DNA of 64,000 nt, from NCBI GenBank assembly GCA_015491735.1, contig WFVH01000031.1:1-64000 (forward strand), in the 5' to 3' direction. This DNA comes from Gammaproteobacteria bacterium. GTDB taxonomy: Bacteria; Pseudomonadota; Gammaproteobacteria; Thiohalospirales; Thiohalospiraceae. A model generated the notes under the pieces. It searched no databases, was not told the DNA's origin, and saw nothing but the letters and a program-made list of their open reading frames with translations. Shown here piece by piece: positions 29,532 through 38,835 of this stretch. Each line of letters starts with the position of its first letter. Positions within the stretch are counted from its first letter, which is position 1. A program made the translations under genes and the position numbers.

Positions 29532-32500
29532 ATGGCGGTAAAGCTTCTTTTTCGGGTATGTTTCATGCTGGCTGTGGGATTGAGCACTCCGCCGGCCTAT
29601 AGTCAATCCACACCGCCGGAGGAAGGCCTCAGGGCCGAGATGGCGCAGGAGTGGCAAAGGGCGGTTTCGATATACGAGCGTGTGCTGAAAACGGAACCCG
29701 GGAGAGCTGATCTGTGGAAGCGCATTGCCGACATCAAAATTCACCTCAAAGACCCTGATGGCGCCATTGAGGCGCTGGAAAAAGCGGCGGAGATTCAGCC
29801 GCACAACGCTGCCTTGAACTCAAAGCTGGCCACCCTGCTCGGAATGCAGCATCAGCCCGAACGGGCATTGCGTTTTGCCCAAAAAGCAAGGGATGCCGAA
29901 CCGGGCAACACGGCGTATCTGCAGGCGCACGCCCGGTTGGCCAACTGGTTAAAGCGCTTTTCCGAAGCTGCGGAAAGCTATGAGCGGCTCTATGCCATGC
30001 AGCCTGACGATGAGCTGGCTCTGCGTAACCTGGCCAATAGCTGGTCTTGGGCAAATCGTCATGACAAGGCGATCCGGGTTTACGAAGAGTTTCTTGCCAG
30101 GCATCCGCGGAACGTGGAGATATGGCTCGCGCTGTCCCGTGAAAAAACAAGGCAGGGCGATCAACAGGGAGCGCTGTCTGCATTGAGCAAGGCGGCCCGT
30201 TTACGGCCGGACGATGCGCAGATCAGTGCCGAGCTTTCACGGCTGTACTCGATGAACAACCAGCCTGAAAAAGCCTTGGAGTACGCCCGCCATGCCACAA
30301 AATCGGAGCCTGGCAATATTGCCTATTTGCAGGCCCATGCGCAGATTGCCAACTGGCTGAAGCGTCCCGCGGAAGCTGTTGTGAGTCTCGAAAAAATCGT
30401 TGCATTGAGGCCGGATGACGACGAGGCGCGGCGCACGCTGGCAGACACCTACCGCTGGGCTGGAGAAGGGCGAAAGGCGACCGCACTCTATGAAGCCTAT
30501 CTCAACGAAAACCCCCAGGATTTGAAACTGTGGCTGACGGTGGCAGACAGCAAGGTGGGGCAGGGTGATGTCAGGGGCGCGGCGGCTCTGCTCGAGAAGG
30601 CCTTTGAAAAATTTATCCCTGCTGCCATCAAGCCAAAACGGGTGCGCCAGAAGGAAGAGAGGAAGTTGCCGGTTTTGCTCTATCACTGTATCGGAGACAA
30701 GGCAGACAACGACTACTGGTTATCGGCAAGTGAATTCGATGCCCAGATGAAACAGTTGAAAGAGATGGGTTATCAGTCCATTACCTCGCGCAATCTTGAA
30801 GACTATCTGTTTGATCAAGGACGGCTGCCGGATAAAGCGGTAATGATCACCTTCGACGATGCCTGCGCCAATCTCTATACCCATGCGTGGCCCATTCTCA
30901 AAAAATATGGTTTCGTTGCGGACATCTATATTTTTACCGGTGCCATCCGCCATACCGGGGCGGACAGAGCGAGTATCGTACAGCATGTCAACGGTAAGGA
31001 TACGCGGCTGGAGTACCTGATCTGGCCGGAGATCAAAGAGATGATCGGGGAAGGGCTGGTCATTGGCGCCCACAGCAAAACACATGCGGACATGGCCACC
31101 CTCACCCCGGATGAGCTAAAGTATGAGATCCTGGCCTCCAAATTGCGCATTTTCGCCGAAACCGGTGTCGTGGCGACATCGTTCAGCTATCCTTTTGGCA
31201 GTGGCTATAACCGAACCGAGGCCCATCGGCTGCTTCGTTCCGCCGGGTTCGATATCGCGTTTTCCGCCCACGGGGGCGTAGAGCATCTTCGCTTCATCGA
31301 ACCGATGAAAATCAAACGGGTCGAAATATGGGGGCCACATCCAAAGATCGATCCGGGAAGCCGGGGTGTTTCTGTCGTTCCGGATCCTTTTCGTCCCTAC
31401 GATCTGTTTCGTAACCGGCTGAATCCGGATGAGGCCGGAGTCCACTATGAGCAGGCACGCCTTTACGCTGCCGTTCAGGAAAAGAGGCTGGCCTATGAGG
31501 AGATTGAAAAGGCGTTGTCTCTCGAGCCGGGGAGCCGGCGCTATCTCAGATTCATGACGCAGCTGGCGGACTGGAACAACCGTGGGCAGCTTTCCGCAGC
31601 AATGGCCGGGTTCAATAAACTCCAGGTGCTGGGGGAGCAGGATGATGAGCTGCTACTCAGTCAGGCGAGAATGCTCTCCTATGCCGGCAAGATGGATGCG
31701 TCGGAACGCCTGTACGCGGCGTACCTGCGGTCCCGTCCGGATGACAAGGATGTATTGATTGAGCATGTCAAGGTGCAGTCTTGGCGGGGCAATGTTGGCA
31801 GGGCCGTTCAGCTGCTGAGTGATTATCGCCATCGATTCGGAGAGGATGATAGCTGGCGGGAAACGAAGATGGAGGTGCTTTCATGGGCAAATCGTCCGCA
31901 GGAGACCCGTAACCTGATTGAGCCGATAATTGAAAAAAAACCTGATGATTACCGAGCAAACTTTGCCCATGCCCTTTCCCTGCATTTCGGAAATGAGCCG
32001 CGCAAGGCGCTGGATGCGCTGAAAGAGGTGGAGCAGCGTTTCCCCGGCGCCGGGGGAAATCCTCTGCTGACAAAAATCATTACGGATCCACATCGCCCGG
32101 AGGTGGAAGGGAGCGTTGCATATGTCAGCTCGTCAGAGGAGCTCGATGCGCTATCCAGTCGTGTTCAGGGAAATTACTCGCTCAACCCGGAGACGAGGGT
32201 AAGTCTCGGTTATGTCAATGAGCGATTTACAGCCCAGGCCGGCAGCGGGCTGGAGAACATCGATGGTAGTGAGAATGCCGGATACTGGAGTATCCTGCTG
32301 GGTCTCCGCCACCGTTTTTCGCCACGGTTTTCAGGGGATCTCCATCTTGGACAGGCCTCGGCCGAAGGGGAGTCGCTACTCGTTTCCAAGGCCGGCGTGG
32401 ATATTGAACCGCTGGACTCCGTCGATGTTCGACTGGAATACTCCCGGGACTATTTTCATGACTACTACTCCAGCTCTCCCCGAACGATATCTCTGGGTAT

Positions 32501-32996
32501 CGAAGCGGACAGGAGCCGCCTGTCTCTGAATTGGCGACCCGGTTTTAACTATCATATTCTGGCGAGAGGGGGGTACAGCGAGTTCTCCGATGGAAACAGC
32601 AGCAGGGATTTCTCTTTCGCTGTTCGCCGCGCCATTGCGAGAACGCAGCACTGGAATACCGATTTTGGATTTTCCGCAGCGCTATTGGACTTTTCCAGGG
32701 AGCGGGACAACGGCTATTATGATCCTGATAATTACCAGCGGTACATGGTGAGCGGTACCGGCTACTGGAAAGCCGGAGACAAGGGGGGGGTGAATATATC
32801 GTTGGCGATTGGGGCGGCGAAAGACGATACGATGGACGGTTTCAAGTTCGCCTCTGAAGCCGGTATCAACGGAAAATACGATTTTGGCACCGACTGGTTA
32901 TTTGGTTTTGGAATCAGCGGTGTGCATAACGTGACGCGCGGCGGTGGGGCTTACACCGGGAATGGCGTCAATGTATCGGTGGTCAGACGGTTCTAG
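29532..32996 (+). CDS. TPR - polysaccharide deacetylase - TPR - outer-membrane barrel fusion protein
   Basis: 1154 residues. Signal peptide about 1-25 (MAVKLLFRVCFMLAVGLSTP start). Residues 30-365 hold about nine tetratricopeptide-like repeats (two LQAHAxxANWLKR copies). Residues 378-630 are a NodB/CE4 deacetylase: VLLYHCIGD, TFDDACANLYTHAWPIL (metal Asp 443), GAHSKTHADM (His 514 and 518) and SFSYPFGSGYN. Residues 635-845 are TPR-like again. Residues 850-1154 alternate as beta-strands (SLGYVNERF, VRLEYSRDYFHDYY, ISLGIEADRS) and end in VSVVRRF, an aromatic-terminated barrel. PgaA has TPR plus barrel and PgaB has the deacetylase; here both occur in one chain. The start at 29532 was chosen because it gives the signal peptide. 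Confidence 0.88.
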   Translation: MAVKLLFRVCFMLAVGLSTPPAYSQSTPPEEGLRAEMAQEWQRAVSIYERVLKTEPGRADLWKRIADIKIHLKDPDGAIEALEKAAEIQPHNAALNSKLATLLGMQHQPERALRFAQKARDAEPGNTAYLQAHARLANWLKRFSEAAESYERLYAMQPDDELALRNLANSWSWANRHDKAIRVYEEFLARHPRNVEIWLALSREKTRQGDQQGALSALSKAARLRPDDAQISAELSRLYSMNNQPEKALEYARHATKSEPGNIAYLQAHAQIANWLKRPAEAVVSLEKIVALRPDDDEARRTLADTYRWAGEGRKATALYEAYLNENPQDLKLWLTVADSKVGQGDVRGAAALLEKAFEKFIPAAIKPKRVRQKEERKLPVLLYHCIGDKADNDYWLSASEFDAQMKQLKEMGYQSITSRNLEDYLFDQGRLPDKAVMITFDDACANLYTHAWPILKKYGFVADIYIFTGAIRHTGADRASIVQHVNGKDTRLEYLIWPEIKEMIGEGLVIGAHSKTHADMATLTPDELKYEILASKLRIFAETGVVATSFSYPFGSGYNRTEAHRLLRSAGFDIAFSAHGGVEHLRFIEPMKIKRVEIWGPHPKIDPGSRGVSVVPDPFRPYDLFRNRLNPDEAGVHYEQARLYAAVQEKRLAYEEIEKALSLEPGSRRYLRFMTQLADWNNRGQLSAAMAGFNKLQVLGEQDDELLLSQARMLSYAGKMDASERLYAAYLRSRPDDKDVLIEHVKVQSWRGNVGRAVQLLSDYRHRFGEDDSWRETKMEVLSWANRPQETRNLIEPIIEKKPDDYRANFAHALSLHFGNEPRKALDALKEVEQRFPGAGGNPLLTKIITDPHRPEVEGSVAYVSSSEELDALSSRVQGNYSLNPETRVSLGYVNERFTAQAGSGLENIDGSENAGYWSILLGLRHRFSPRFSGDLHLGQASAEGESLLVSKAGVDIEPLDSVDVRLEYSRDYFHDYYSSSPRTISLGIEADRSRLSLNWRPGFNYHILARGGYSEFSDGNSSRDFSFAVRRAIARTQHWNTDFGFSAALLDFSRERDNGYYDPDNYQRYMVSGTGYWKAGDKGGVNISLAIGAAKDDTMDGFKFASEAGINGKYDFGTDWLFGFGISGVHNVTRGGGAYTGNGVNVSVVRRF

Positions 32997-33000
32997 ACCC

Positions 33001-33085
33001 CATGATTGAACTTGCAAGCCAGTTCAATCATGAAGTCTGATGTTTTAGTCAACAACTGTGCCAGAAAACACCTTCTGGCACAGTT
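33001..33085. repeat. Two adjacent perfect hairpins after the fusion gene
   Basis: Hairpin 1: catgattgaact (33001-33012) and its exact complement (33021-33032) around an 8-nt loop. Hairpin 2: aactgtgccagaa (33054-33066) and its complement (33073-33085) around a 6-nt loop. TTGCAAG occurs in loop 1 and again at 33088, and tgatgtttta/taaaacatatca frame the second. No T-run follows, so a terminator is unlikely. A half-site of the 41416 repeat (gtactccgtcaaggtaatca) follows at 33108. Confidence 0.8.
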
Positions 33086-33156
33086 GCTTGCAAGTTAAAA
33101 CATATCAGTACTCCGTCAAGGTAATCATTGAAGATGATGCGCAGGATGTTTGTTTC

Positions 33157-34116
33157 ATGACAGGATGCCGTTATTTGTCAACCGGGTACCGGGCTTTCGC
33201 GGCTATTCTGGTTTTCTTTCTATGCTTGTCTGTTTTCAGTCCACCCTCGGTTGCCGGGGGTAGCGGTATCACCGCCGGGAAACTGCTGCACATGAAACTG
33301 GTCGACAAGACCATCACTGATGCCGATCTGGATCACATCAAGGCGCTTGGATTCACTGTTCTGAACAGTGAGTGGGGAATGGATGCCGTTCCGCCTGCAC
33401 AGCTTTTGGCGCTGCTCGATCGGTTTCACCAGCGTGGGCTGAGGTTTATCGTCAATCTTTCCGACAGCGCAGCGTGGGGTTATCGGCCCGACGGTAACTA
33501 TACTGCGGATCAGCCACCCGTCTGGCAGGCCGCCAAGGTAAAGAGCTATATTGAAAGAATACGTCACCACCCGGCCATCTATGCCTACGATATATCCAAT
33601 GAAGCCGGGGAGAATTTGCCGAACGGGCTGCACATACGCATCAGCCTCGAACAGATGCGTGAGGCGGCCGCTGATGTCAGGTTTGCCGACAGAAAGCGTC
33701 CCGTTCTAATCCGTATGCGTTACTGGGACGAAATGGACGGTGATTTCACCGACAAAAGTCCTTTCGGAACAGATGTCGCGGACATCGTTATGTTGAACCT
33801 CTATAGTAACTACTCGACGGATGGTACCAGGGTGTTGCTGCCGAATATGGTCAAAGATTCGGGAAAGAAACTGGTGGAGAAGATACTGGCGGTGGATGGT
33901 TCGGTCAAAATCTGGATTAGCCTGGCCGCCTTTCGTGATATGCCTCATTTCATCAAGCCTGCCGTCGCCGATATCAAACGGGATATTCGGGCTGCAGTTG
34001 CCATTGAGGGGGTGGAAAGCATTGGGTTCTTTGGTTGGGGGAGTCCGGAGAATCGTGAGGGGTGGTATCTGCCACGTGAAGGGGCGGAGTTGCTGGAGTT
34101 TTTGCGTGTGCGATGA
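33157..34116 (+). CDS. Secreted glycoside hydrolase-like protein (clan GH-A type)
   Basis: 319 residues with a signal peptide (AFAAILVFFLCLSVFSPPSVAG, about 13-34). The TIM-barrel-like part has HIKALGFTVLNSEWGMD, RFIVNLSDSAAWGY, HHPAIYAYDISNEAGENLP, where NE would be the acid/base of a GH-A enzyme, and GVESIGFFGWGSPENREGWY near the end. A glycoside hydrolase family number cannot be set by eye. The ATG at 33157 is preceded by AGGAT and gives the signal peptide. It lies 160 bp after the fusion gene. Periplasmic hydrolase domains accompany PgaB, PelA and similar export machines, so a trimming role on the same polymer is plausible. Confidence 0.7.
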   Translation: MTGCRYLSTGYRAFAAILVFFLCLSVFSPPSVAGGSGITAGKLLHMKLVDKTITDADLDHIKALGFTVLNSEWGMDAVPPAQLLALLDRFHQRGLRFIVNLSDSAAWGYRPDGNYTADQPPVWQAAKVKSYIERIRHHPAIYAYDISNEAGENLPNGLHIRISLEQMREAAADVRFADRKRPVLIRMRYWDEMDGDFTDKSPFGTDVADIVMLNLYSNYSTDGTRVLLPNMVKDSGKKLVEKILAVDGSVKIWISLAAFRDMPHFIKPAVADIKRDIRAAVAIEGVESIGFFGWGSPENREGWYLPREGAELLEFLRVR

Positions 34117-34243
34117 TCTCAACACTTGCCTCCACAAGGCACGGCTCATTCCCCCGGCAGTCATATATACCCTGTTCAGCCATCGTTGCCGGGCCAATAA
34201 CAAGAGCGCAGTACGGTCATGTCTGCTGTTTCGTTTCATGGTG

Positions 34244-34395
34244 GTAACTATTCAGCTCACCCCTGAAATCCGCCATTTCTGCGTTGAAAAAGGGTCATTT
34301 ACACGCGTAAACTCCCATTTTTCGCCTTGAACTGACGGATTTCAGGGGCAATCTGAACAGTTACCGGCTTGTTTCAGACTATGCTGAATAGTTAC
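34244..34395 (+). repeat. MITE-like element, copy 3, with 8-bp target duplication
   Basis: Begins GTAACTATTCAGC and ends GCTGAATAGTTAC. The direct repeat TCATGGTG is exact at 34236-34243 and 34396-34403. It separates the first polysaccharide operon from the methyltransferase gene. Confidence 0.92.
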
Positions 34396-34436
34396 TCATG
34401 GTGTATGGTTGCCGATCCCTCGGGGAGAAATAGCGG

Positions 34437-35135
34437 ATGAGTGGAGTATTGAAAAGGGGGTTGCAAAAGGGTACCCGGATGCTGGTGGAAGAGGGTCCGG
34501 GATACACTCTCGATTGGATCCGGTATCACCTGTATGAGCGTTACCGGGAGTGGCAGTTGGGAATCGAGACTGCCGAATACCGGGGATGGGAGGCTGCCAA
34601 TGATAGCTCCCCGGAGAACAGTGTCTATGAGCCGGTTTGTTATGATTGTCTGGATCGGGTGTTGACATGGCTGGATATCGAACCGGATAAAGAGGTTTTC
34701 CTGGATTATGGTTCAGGAAAGGGGCGGGTCGTTACTGTTGCCGCAACCTATCCCTTCCGGGAGGTGATGGGTATTGAGTTGGTTCCGGAGTTGGTTACGA
34801 TCGCTGAGAACAATATCCGTAAAGCGGGTAAACAGCTAAAGTGCAATCAAGTAAATATCCTTGTTGCTGATGTTGTTTCATTTTCCGTTCCCGATAATGT
34901 TACGGTGTTTTTCCTTTTTAACCCGTTTTCCGGGGAGGTAATGAGAAAAGCGCAGGAGAACATCCACCTGTCGTTGATTAGAAATCCACGAAAAATCCGT
35001 ATTATCTATATGAATCCGATCTCTTCCCCGGATCCGTTCACACAGTGTGAGTGGTTGAATGAGGTACAAGCCATTTTTCCCGGCTGGTGGCGAAATATGC
35101 GCTTTGTTGTCCACTCAAACCGTTTTGACCGATAG
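34437..35135 (+). CDS. Class I SAM-dependent methyltransferase
   Basis: 232 residues. Motif I is VFLDYGSGKGRVV (88-100), followed by the acidic residue in MGIELVPELV and the motif IV-like VFFLFNPF. The N-terminal about 80 residues are not recognised. The substrate is unknown; the position in the polysaccharide region suggests methylation of a sugar or glycolipid, but small methyltransferases are poorly predictable. GGGGAG 11 bp before the ATG serves as ribosome-binding site. It is convergent with the deacetylase gene. Confidence 0.8.
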   Translation: MSGVLKRGLQKGTRMLVEEGPGYTLDWIRYHLYERYREWQLGIETAEYRGWEAANDSSPENSVYEPVCYDCLDRVLTWLDIEPDKEVFLDYGSGKGRVVTVAATYPFREVMGIELVPELVTIAENNIRKAGKQLKCNQVNILVADVVSFSVPDNVTVFFLFNPFSGEVMRKAQENIHLSLIRNPRKIRIIYMNPISSPDPFTQCEWLNEVQAIFPGWWRNMRFVVHSNRFDR

Positions 35136-35188
35136 GTTGTTGCGGGTCAGTATCGACACCGTTTCCCTCTTCGGTTCAAGAAATCCCG

Positions 35189-36190
35189 TTAGGCGAAAAG
35201 ACGGGGCAGCAGCGCATTTCCTTTATAGACAGACAAATCGGGAGATGGGCTGATTCTCTTTATGTCAAACGGATCGGCTATGCATCCATAGTTGGTTCCG
35301 GTGTTAAAAGAAAATCCAAGCGTGTATCCCGCCTCGCGCGCATTTTTCTTCGTTCTCTCGGAGAACGCATGATAACCACCCACAGGATAGGCGATTGAGT
35401 GGATCTCCCGAGACAGTTTTTGCTGCAGGAATACTCTGGAGTTACGTAGTTCCCCAAGCTCATCATCATCGTTGATAGTGGAGAGTACCCGATGAGAGAC
35501 AGTATGTGAACCGATGCTCAGGTTGCTTGTGTTTGCGATCTCCTCAATCTGCTCCCAACCCATTAGCTGCTCGCGTTGAGCAGAGCGAGGGGGAAATGCC
35601 ACCTCACACTGGTTCGACAAGCGATCCAGCAGATCATTCGATTTTTCGTGCGCCACGGCTTTCATATAGGTCAATAGCCGGTGCCGGGCCGCTTCCCTGT
35701 CTTCATGCGTAAGCAAGGAGATGCGTTCATTATCCAGGGTGATCTCTTTTTTTTCTGTTTGGCTGACAAAATAGGCAATAATATCCCACCAACCGAGCAC
35801 CGAGTTTTCTATGTTATAGGTGGGAATAAAAAAAATAGCCGGGATTTGGTGCTTCTTCAGTACAGGTAGCGCCAGTTGATAGTTGTCTCGATAACCGTCA
35901 TCAAATGTCACCAGCGCATTCTTGCCGAAAAACGGTTGTTTGGTATGAGTCAGATTGATCAGATCGTTTTCAGATAGCAAATTGAAATTTTCCCGCAGAA
36001 AAGCCATTTGCTGTTCAAACTCATATACGGAAGGGCCGAATACGCTTGGATCGAAGGGAGTGCTTAGCTTGTCCTCATATATTCTGTGATAATTTACTAT
36101 TGTCAACGTATTACCTGGAGTACGGCTGACCATATCCAGTAGCCGGGTAGTTTCGAGAATTTTGGCTAGCAGCTTCTTTTTTCCCTTCAT
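35189..36190 (-). CDS. Polysaccharide deacetylase family protein
   Basis: 333 residues, NodB/CE4 homology domain, no clear signal peptide. Visible motifs: LTIVNYHRI, LVTFDDGYRDNYQLALPVL (metal Asp near 98), IGSHTVSHRVL (two metal His) and IHSIAYPVGGYHAFS. An insertion with WWDIIAYF and a helical region (about 135-200) is typical of the XrtA-associated and O-antigen-linked members. The ATG at 36190 has GGAGGAG five bases upstream, which decides against the in-frame TTG at 36202. It follows the acyltransferase on the same strand; possible role: removing N-acetyl groups from lipid-linked sugar. Confidence 0.87.
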   Translation of the reverse strand: MKGKKKLLAKILETTRLLDMVSRTPGNTLTIVNYHRIYEDKLSTPFDPSVFGPSVYEFEQQMAFLRENFNLLSENDLINLTHTKQPFFGKNALVTFDDGYRDNYQLALPVLKKHQIPAIFFIPTYNIENSVLGWWDIIAYFVSQTEKKEITLDNERISLLTHEDREAARHRLLTYMKAVAHEKSNDLLDRLSNQCEVAFPPRSAQREQLMGWEQIEEIANTSNLSIGSHTVSHRVLSTINDDDELGELRNSRVFLQQKLSREIHSIAYPVGGYHAFSERTKKNAREAGYTLGFSFNTGTNYGCIADPFDIKRISPSPDLSVYKGNALLPRLFA

Positions 36191-36444
36191 TTTCTCCTCC
36201 AAAAATACTTCGTTTATCCTGAAAAGAGATATCCGGATCTTCCCACCCAGTGACGTTGACGTTGGTATATGGATAGCAGCCCCCGGCCATGGACACCTTT
36301 AATTTTATTGGATATCATGTGGTTTCCAACTAATCCTCATTCATTTTATCGGCTTAATCACAATATGGATCATGTCTCATCCGCCGGGCGCCGCTGCGCA
36401 GCAAGGCATCAAAAACCACATCTTTCATCTTTAGCTGACGGACT

Positions 36445-37629
36445 TCAGAGGCCGTCTGAGCCGCTACCTCCAACTGTTGAAACTTGTTCAGAACGGTTAC
36501 AGCCATTCTTCGTTTGAAACAGGGCCATTGTCTGTTTGTAGGCTTTTTTGCTTTTCTGCTCAATCCAGGCCCGGATACTCTTTCGTTGCAATCTGAACCA
36601 CACCATTCTGTAGTGATCGGTAGCCAGGCTCTTTTTGTAGCGTGAGTTTCCGGCCAGGAAATCATATCGGCCATAGTCGAGTTTGGCATTCATCATTATC
36701 GTGAAATAATGGGAGATCAGACCCGGCCTGGCATGGTTGTTATCGAGATAATTGAATCCACACTGATAGAACAAAACCTGGTCATCATATACATAGTTGT
36801 AGAGGTATCCGATGGTGTCGGTGGAGTTGTATATATGGACCAGTTGAATCATTCCAGAACAGAAAAACCTGTCAATCAATGTTTTGTGAAATGTCATAAA
36901 GTACTGATTTGAGAAGGCCCCAGGTTTTCCCCGCCTGTTCCACTCCTTTTGATGCAATGCGGCCAGATTGTCCAGCATTTTCAGCGCTTCCATCCTGCTT
37001 TCTGCCTGATGTATACGAATGTCACCCTGTTTTTCATGCTCCCGTATGGAACGCCTGATTTGTTGTCTTCTGTTTGGGCTGAGAAGAGAGAGATAATCCA
37101 TTCCAGTGTCTCTTATTCTTTTGAGATCGACATAATAGGAGTTGGTGTCTCTCTCTTCGATAATATTGAGATTATCCCGTTGTTGTTTAAAAGAGTGTTC
37201 CATTTCATCAAGGGAACTGCCTGATATCCCGGGCAGATAAAGCTCATCCCAATTTTCTTTGGTTGCCTGGCAAATTTCGTCGATGATATTGACTTTCAGA
37301 TCCGGCTGCACAAGTGCTCCGTTGCATTCGATAGATATTTCATCAAAATAGTCATCCCCCGTGGAGTTCAGGGATGCCGTCCTGTAGCAGAACAGTTTAT
37401 GGCGAATTACCGCCTTCTTCCCGATGAAAAATGCGATGACAGTTTCACCACTCAAACGTCCGGCTATCAGCTCTATTTTTGAGTGTTTCGGCAACGTTGA
37501 CAGCCAGACAGAGACCCATTCCCACGAGAGGAAAACCCCCCCTTTCGTTTTGGTTAGCATTTGGCGCCATATCTCTTCCACCTTCTCCGGGTTCTGAAGC
37601 GCATCTATCGTCTCATACTCTATTTTCAT
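36445..37629 (-). CDS. GNAT/FemAB-like acyltransferase (CelD/BcsL type)
   Basis: 394 residues. WEWVSVWLSTLPKHSKIELI in the N-terminal half and the later LLSPNRRQQIRRSIREHEKQ, GFNYLDNNHARPGLISHYF and YDFLAGNSRYKKSLAT are typical of the acetyltransferase domain (GNAT_6) in cellulose- and polysaccharide-linked CelD/BcsL proteins. Such proteins probably acylate cell-surface polymers; substrate unknown. The ATG at 37629 is used because further upstream the frame enters the palindromic repeat at 37675-37786. It is transcribed with the deacetylase at 36190, 254 bp downstream. Confidence 0.8.
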   Translation of the reverse strand: MKIEYETIDALQNPEKVEEIWRQMLTKTKGGVFLSWEWVSVWLSTLPKHSKIELIAGRLSGETVIAFFIGKKAVIRHKLFCYRTASLNSTGDDYFDEISIECNGALVQPDLKVNIIDEICQATKENWDELYLPGISGSSLDEMEHSFKQQRDNLNIIEERDTNSYYVDLKRIRDTGMDYLSLLSPNRRQQIRRSIREHEKQGDIRIHQAESRMEALKMLDNLAALHQKEWNRRGKPGAFSNQYFMTFHKTLIDRFFCSGMIQLVHIYNSTDTIGYLYNYVYDDQVLFYQCGFNYLDNNHARPGLISHYFTIMMNAKLDYGRYDFLAGNSRYKKSLATDHYRMVWFRLQRKSIRAWIEQKSKKAYKQTMALFQTKNGCNRSEQVSTVGGSGSDGL

Positions 37630-37674
37630 TTTTTTCAGGCGACTGTTGGCATGACCGGCAGTGTTCCATCCTCT

Positions 37675-37786
37675 ATCAACCCGGCAACAATAGATAGCGC
37701 GTTCAAGGTTTGAAGGACAGGTCTGCAAGACCGGGCCAAGCTGTTTTTGGAACCCTGAATGCGCTATCTATTGTTGCCGGGTTGAT
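37675..37786. repeat. Palindromic repeat of the TTGCCGGGTTAA family
   Basis: Arms are perfect over 26 nt: atcaacccggcaacaataga opens it and its complement ends at 37786; with mismatches the pairing extends to about 36 nt. The internal GGGCC...CTGTT...GAACCCTGAA segment is shared with 14601-14758. It lies between the acyltransferase and epimerase genes. Confidence 0.9.
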
Positions 37787-37824
37787 GTCTGTCTGTTCCT
37801 TGTTGTTTCTTCTGGATTGTAGCG

Positions 37825-38835
37825 TTATTTCAGGTTCCTGAAATAGTCAAAGCTCTTTTTCATCCCTTCCTGCGTGGAGACCAGCTGCCGCCAACCTGTT
37901 TTTTTCAGTTTTTCATTATCGAAGCGGTGTCCTTTCCACAGGTTGGCCGTTTTGTAAGGGGTAAAAATAGCGGGAAGCTGCCCCCTGGAGTATTGGTGAT
38001 ACCATTCTACCGCTCTTGAACCCATCTGTAGCAGAGGATAGGGAACCGGAATGGCCCGAACCTTTTTAACCTGCCGTTTGTAGGATTTGAGATACTCCCG
38101 GGAAGTGGGCAAATCATCATCGTGCACATTGAATACAGACACCCCTGCCATGTTTTTTTGGGCGCAGTGCACAATCGCCTCGGCGCAGTTGTCCACATAG
38201 CTGAGGGGTAGTATGTTGCTTCCTCCCAGGTGGAGAAATATACTCCCAAACTGCAGGCCTACTCTACCTGAAACAGCACTGCCGTGCGGGCCATAGATTA
38301 CCCCGGGCCTGAGAATGGTCAGAGGGAATTCATGTTCTTTTTGACAGGCCAGAAGCAGTTTTTCCTGGTGCCATTTCACAAATGCGTAGGGGTCTCTTCT
38401 TTCAGGGTGCGTCTCCAATGGGGTCTGTTCTGTAATGAGACTGCCGGCTGGCAGATTGGCTGCACCGTATACCGAAAAAGAGCTGACATGGACAACGTGT
38501 ATACCCGGGTTTTCAGAGATCACCGCTTCCATGAGATATTTGGTGCCAACCACCGTATTGAGAAACATGTCTGCCGGGGCTCCACTCAGCGATGCCGCCA
38601 AATGATAGATGGTATCGACACCCCTTATGGCCTCAAGGGGGTCTTTCCTGGAGACCAGGGTTCCCGTATGGTAATGGATATCTGCATCGGGATACTCCTC
38701 CTTGAGCCGTTCGAGCCGGCTCCTGTCGCTTCCCTCCCTTACCAGGCAGCGGATATGTCTAACTCCATGCAGCGCGAGCCGCTCCACCAAGGCCGAGCCG
38801 AGAAACCCGTTTGAACCGGTAACAAGAACTGTCAT
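37825..38835 (-). CDS. NAD-dependent nucleotide-sugar epimerase/dehydratase
   Basis: 336 residues, extended SDR. LVTGSNGFLGSALVERL binds NAD(P); VVHVSSFSVYG holds the catalytic Ser; Tyr150 and Lys154 in DPYAFVKWHQEK complete the triad; ILRPGVIYGPHG is the substrate loop. Substrate unknown. Its ATG overlaps the stop of the upstream oxidoreductase (ATGA), so the two are translationally coupled and probably act on the same nucleotide sugar. Confidence 0.88.
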   Translation of the reverse strand: MTVLVTGSNGFLGSALVERLALHGVRHIRCLVREGSDRSRLERLKEEYPDADIHYHTGTLVSRKDPLEAIRGVDTIYHLAASLSGAPADMFLNTVVGTKYLMEAVISENPGIHVVHVSSFSVYGAANLPAGSLITEQTPLETHPERRDPYAFVKWHQEKLLLACQKEHEFPLTILRPGVIYGPHGSAVSGRVGLQFGSIFLHLGGSNILPLSYVDNCAEAIVHCAQKNMAGVSVFNVHDDDLPTSREYLKSYKRQVKKVRAIPVPYPLLQMGSRAVEWYHQYSRGQLPAIFTPYKTANLWKGHRFDNEKLKKTGWRQLVSTQEGMKKSFDYFRNLK

